Positions 5,539-6,216 of a stretch of 6,216 bases of DNA are shown piece after piece (position 1 is the stretch's first letter; each line of letters opens with the position of its first letter). This DNA is from Saprospiraceae bacterium (GTDB lineage: Bacteria; Bacteroidota; Bacteroidia; Chitinophagales; Saprospiraceae). A model generated the notes under the pieces. The model saw only the letters and a list, made by a program, of their open reading frames with translations. It did no database searches and was not told the origin of the DNA. The translations under genes and the position numbers were made by a program. The stretch spans positions 1 to 6,216 of the forward strand of contig JAHDBO010000125.1 in assembly GCA_020630355.1 (NCBI GenBank). Direction: 5' to 3'.

Positions 5539-6216
5539 TCATAATACTTCCTCAAAAAACAAGGCTGCCCGTTTATCTGTCCAGCTTTTCAACAAATTCT
5601 TTTCAGGAAAGCCAACATGACCACCATGCTCTGGCATTTCCAACCAAACCTCATCCATTTTCCTCACTGCTTCGGTGGGATAACACCTACCTTTAAGAAT
5701 TGGGTCATTTTTCGCATTAATAATCAAAGCAGGTTTTTTAATCTGTTTTAAAAAAGGCAAACAAGAAGCTTCAGTATAAAACTGTTGAGCGCTTTTAAAG
5801 CCATTGACGGGAGCAGAAAAATAATCATCAAAATCCTCCCAACAGGTGATTTCTTTCAGTTTAGAAAAGTCAAAAGTTCCAGGGAACTGAGCTTCCTTTG
5901 CTCTCATTTTATCTGTCAACATCTTCAAAAACCGCTTTCTGAACATCCAGTTTCTAGGCTCATCAATCGTTTCTACCCCATCCGTCAAATCACAGGGCAC
6001 AGATACAGCCACTCCACCTATGATGGACGGGTGAACGCCCTCGCCCTCTTCCCCCAAATACCGCATCACGATGCTCCCTCCCATACTATTCCCCATTAAA
6101 GCTATCTTTTGGTACCGATTTTCATCAAAAAATAATTGAAGAACATATCTCAAGTCATCCGCATCGCCATGATGATATAGCTTCCGTGTCCGATTGATTT
6201 CACCACTACAAGAGCG
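5539..6216 (-). CDS. yheT: YheT-family alpha/beta hydrolase, C-terminal 225 residues
   Basis: This is a serine hydrolase of the alpha/beta fold, YheT group; its natural substrate is not known from sequence, and esterase activity is the family expectation. The frame is open to the right edge, so the N-terminus (about 90-100 residues of a usual 320) is cut off by the window. A TTG at 6153 is internal, because conserved sequence continues upstream of it. The visible part begins with the family signature RSCSGEINRTRKLYHHG followed by DADDLRYV. The nucleophile elbow GNSMGG holds the catalytic Ser (codon 6085-6087). NAKNDPIL supplies the Asp (5704-5706), and EHGGHVGF the His (second His, 5617-5619). 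No signal peptide can be judged. The stop is TGA at 5539-5541 and the gene is convergent with the nusB cluster. Context gives no functional clue. Confidence 0.9.
   Translation of the reverse strand, partial: RSCSGEINRTRKLYHHGDADDLRYVLQLFFDENRYQKIALMGNSMGGSIVMRYLGEEGEGVHPSIIGGVAVSVPCDLTDGVETIDEPRNWMFRKRFLKMLTDKMRAKEAQFPGTFDFSKLKEITCWEDFDDYFSAPVNGFKSAQQFYTEASCLPFLKQIKKPALIINAKNDPILKGRCYPTEAVRKMDEVWLEMPEHGGHVGFPEKNLLKSWTDKRAALFFEEVL

Noticed and set aside
5785..6099. A plus-strand frame of 104 codons inside the hydrolase gene.
   Set aside because: The minus strand encodes a clear YheT-type hydrolase with all catalytic residues, so this is an antisense shadow.
6151..6153. TTG as the start of the hydrolase gene.
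   Set aside because: The frame stays open to the window edge and the upstream residues contain the conserved CSGEINR and YHHG signature, so the gene is truncated by the window.

Overview
The window looks like a chromosomal housekeeping stretch from a member of the Bacteroidota, perhaps a Cytophagales-like marine or environmental lineage (the order is a guess). Four things support this: a roughly 310-residue NusB with a long N-terminal extension, an OmpA protein with thrombospondin type 3 repeats, a DUF1573 lipoprotein next to yajC and a YbbR-like gene, and start codons preceded by A/T-rich sequence rather than Shine-Dalgarno motifs. Base composition is moderately AT-rich and much more so between genes.

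Layout. Bases 1-617 hold the 3' end of pruA (delta-1-pyrroline-5-carboxylate dehydrogenase, proline catabolism), closed by a strong GAAA-loop Rho-independent terminator at 656-688. A five-gene plus-strand cluster follows: nusB (806-1741), an OmpA-family outer-membrane protein (1812-3146), a DUF1573 lipoprotein (3181-3681), yajC (3721-4017) and a YbbR-like gene (4004-4954). Gaps are 70, 34 and 39 bp, then a 14-bp overlap, and no convincing terminator lies inside, so one operon is plausible. It joins an rRNA transcription factor to envelope and secretion functions: a Sec accessory subunit, a single-pass membrane protein with YbbR domains, a lipoprotein, and an OmpA-type outer-membrane to peptidoglycan tether.

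Bases 4955-5538 form a spacer that standard ORF calling leaves almost empty. Its minus strand carries a plausible 44-residue small gene (5030-5164), followed by a hairpin terminator with its T-tract on the minus strand (4959-4995), and just upstream a possible 20-27-residue hydrophobic peptide (5171-5233 or to 5254). The rest is AT-rich and I see no gene in it. From 5539 to the right edge, on the minus strand, is the C-terminal 225 residues of a YheT-type alpha/beta hydrolase with its catalytic Ser, Asp and His visible.

The most unexpected structure is a 47-nt near-perfect hairpin (20 of 21 pairs, C5 loop) inside the YbbR-like coding sequence at 4163-4209, with a second, smaller hairpin 23 nt further on. 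I found no CRISPR array, mobile element, rRNA or tRNA. The candidates for something undescribed are the minus-strand small-gene pair and the intragenic hairpin; everything else is recognisable core genome.
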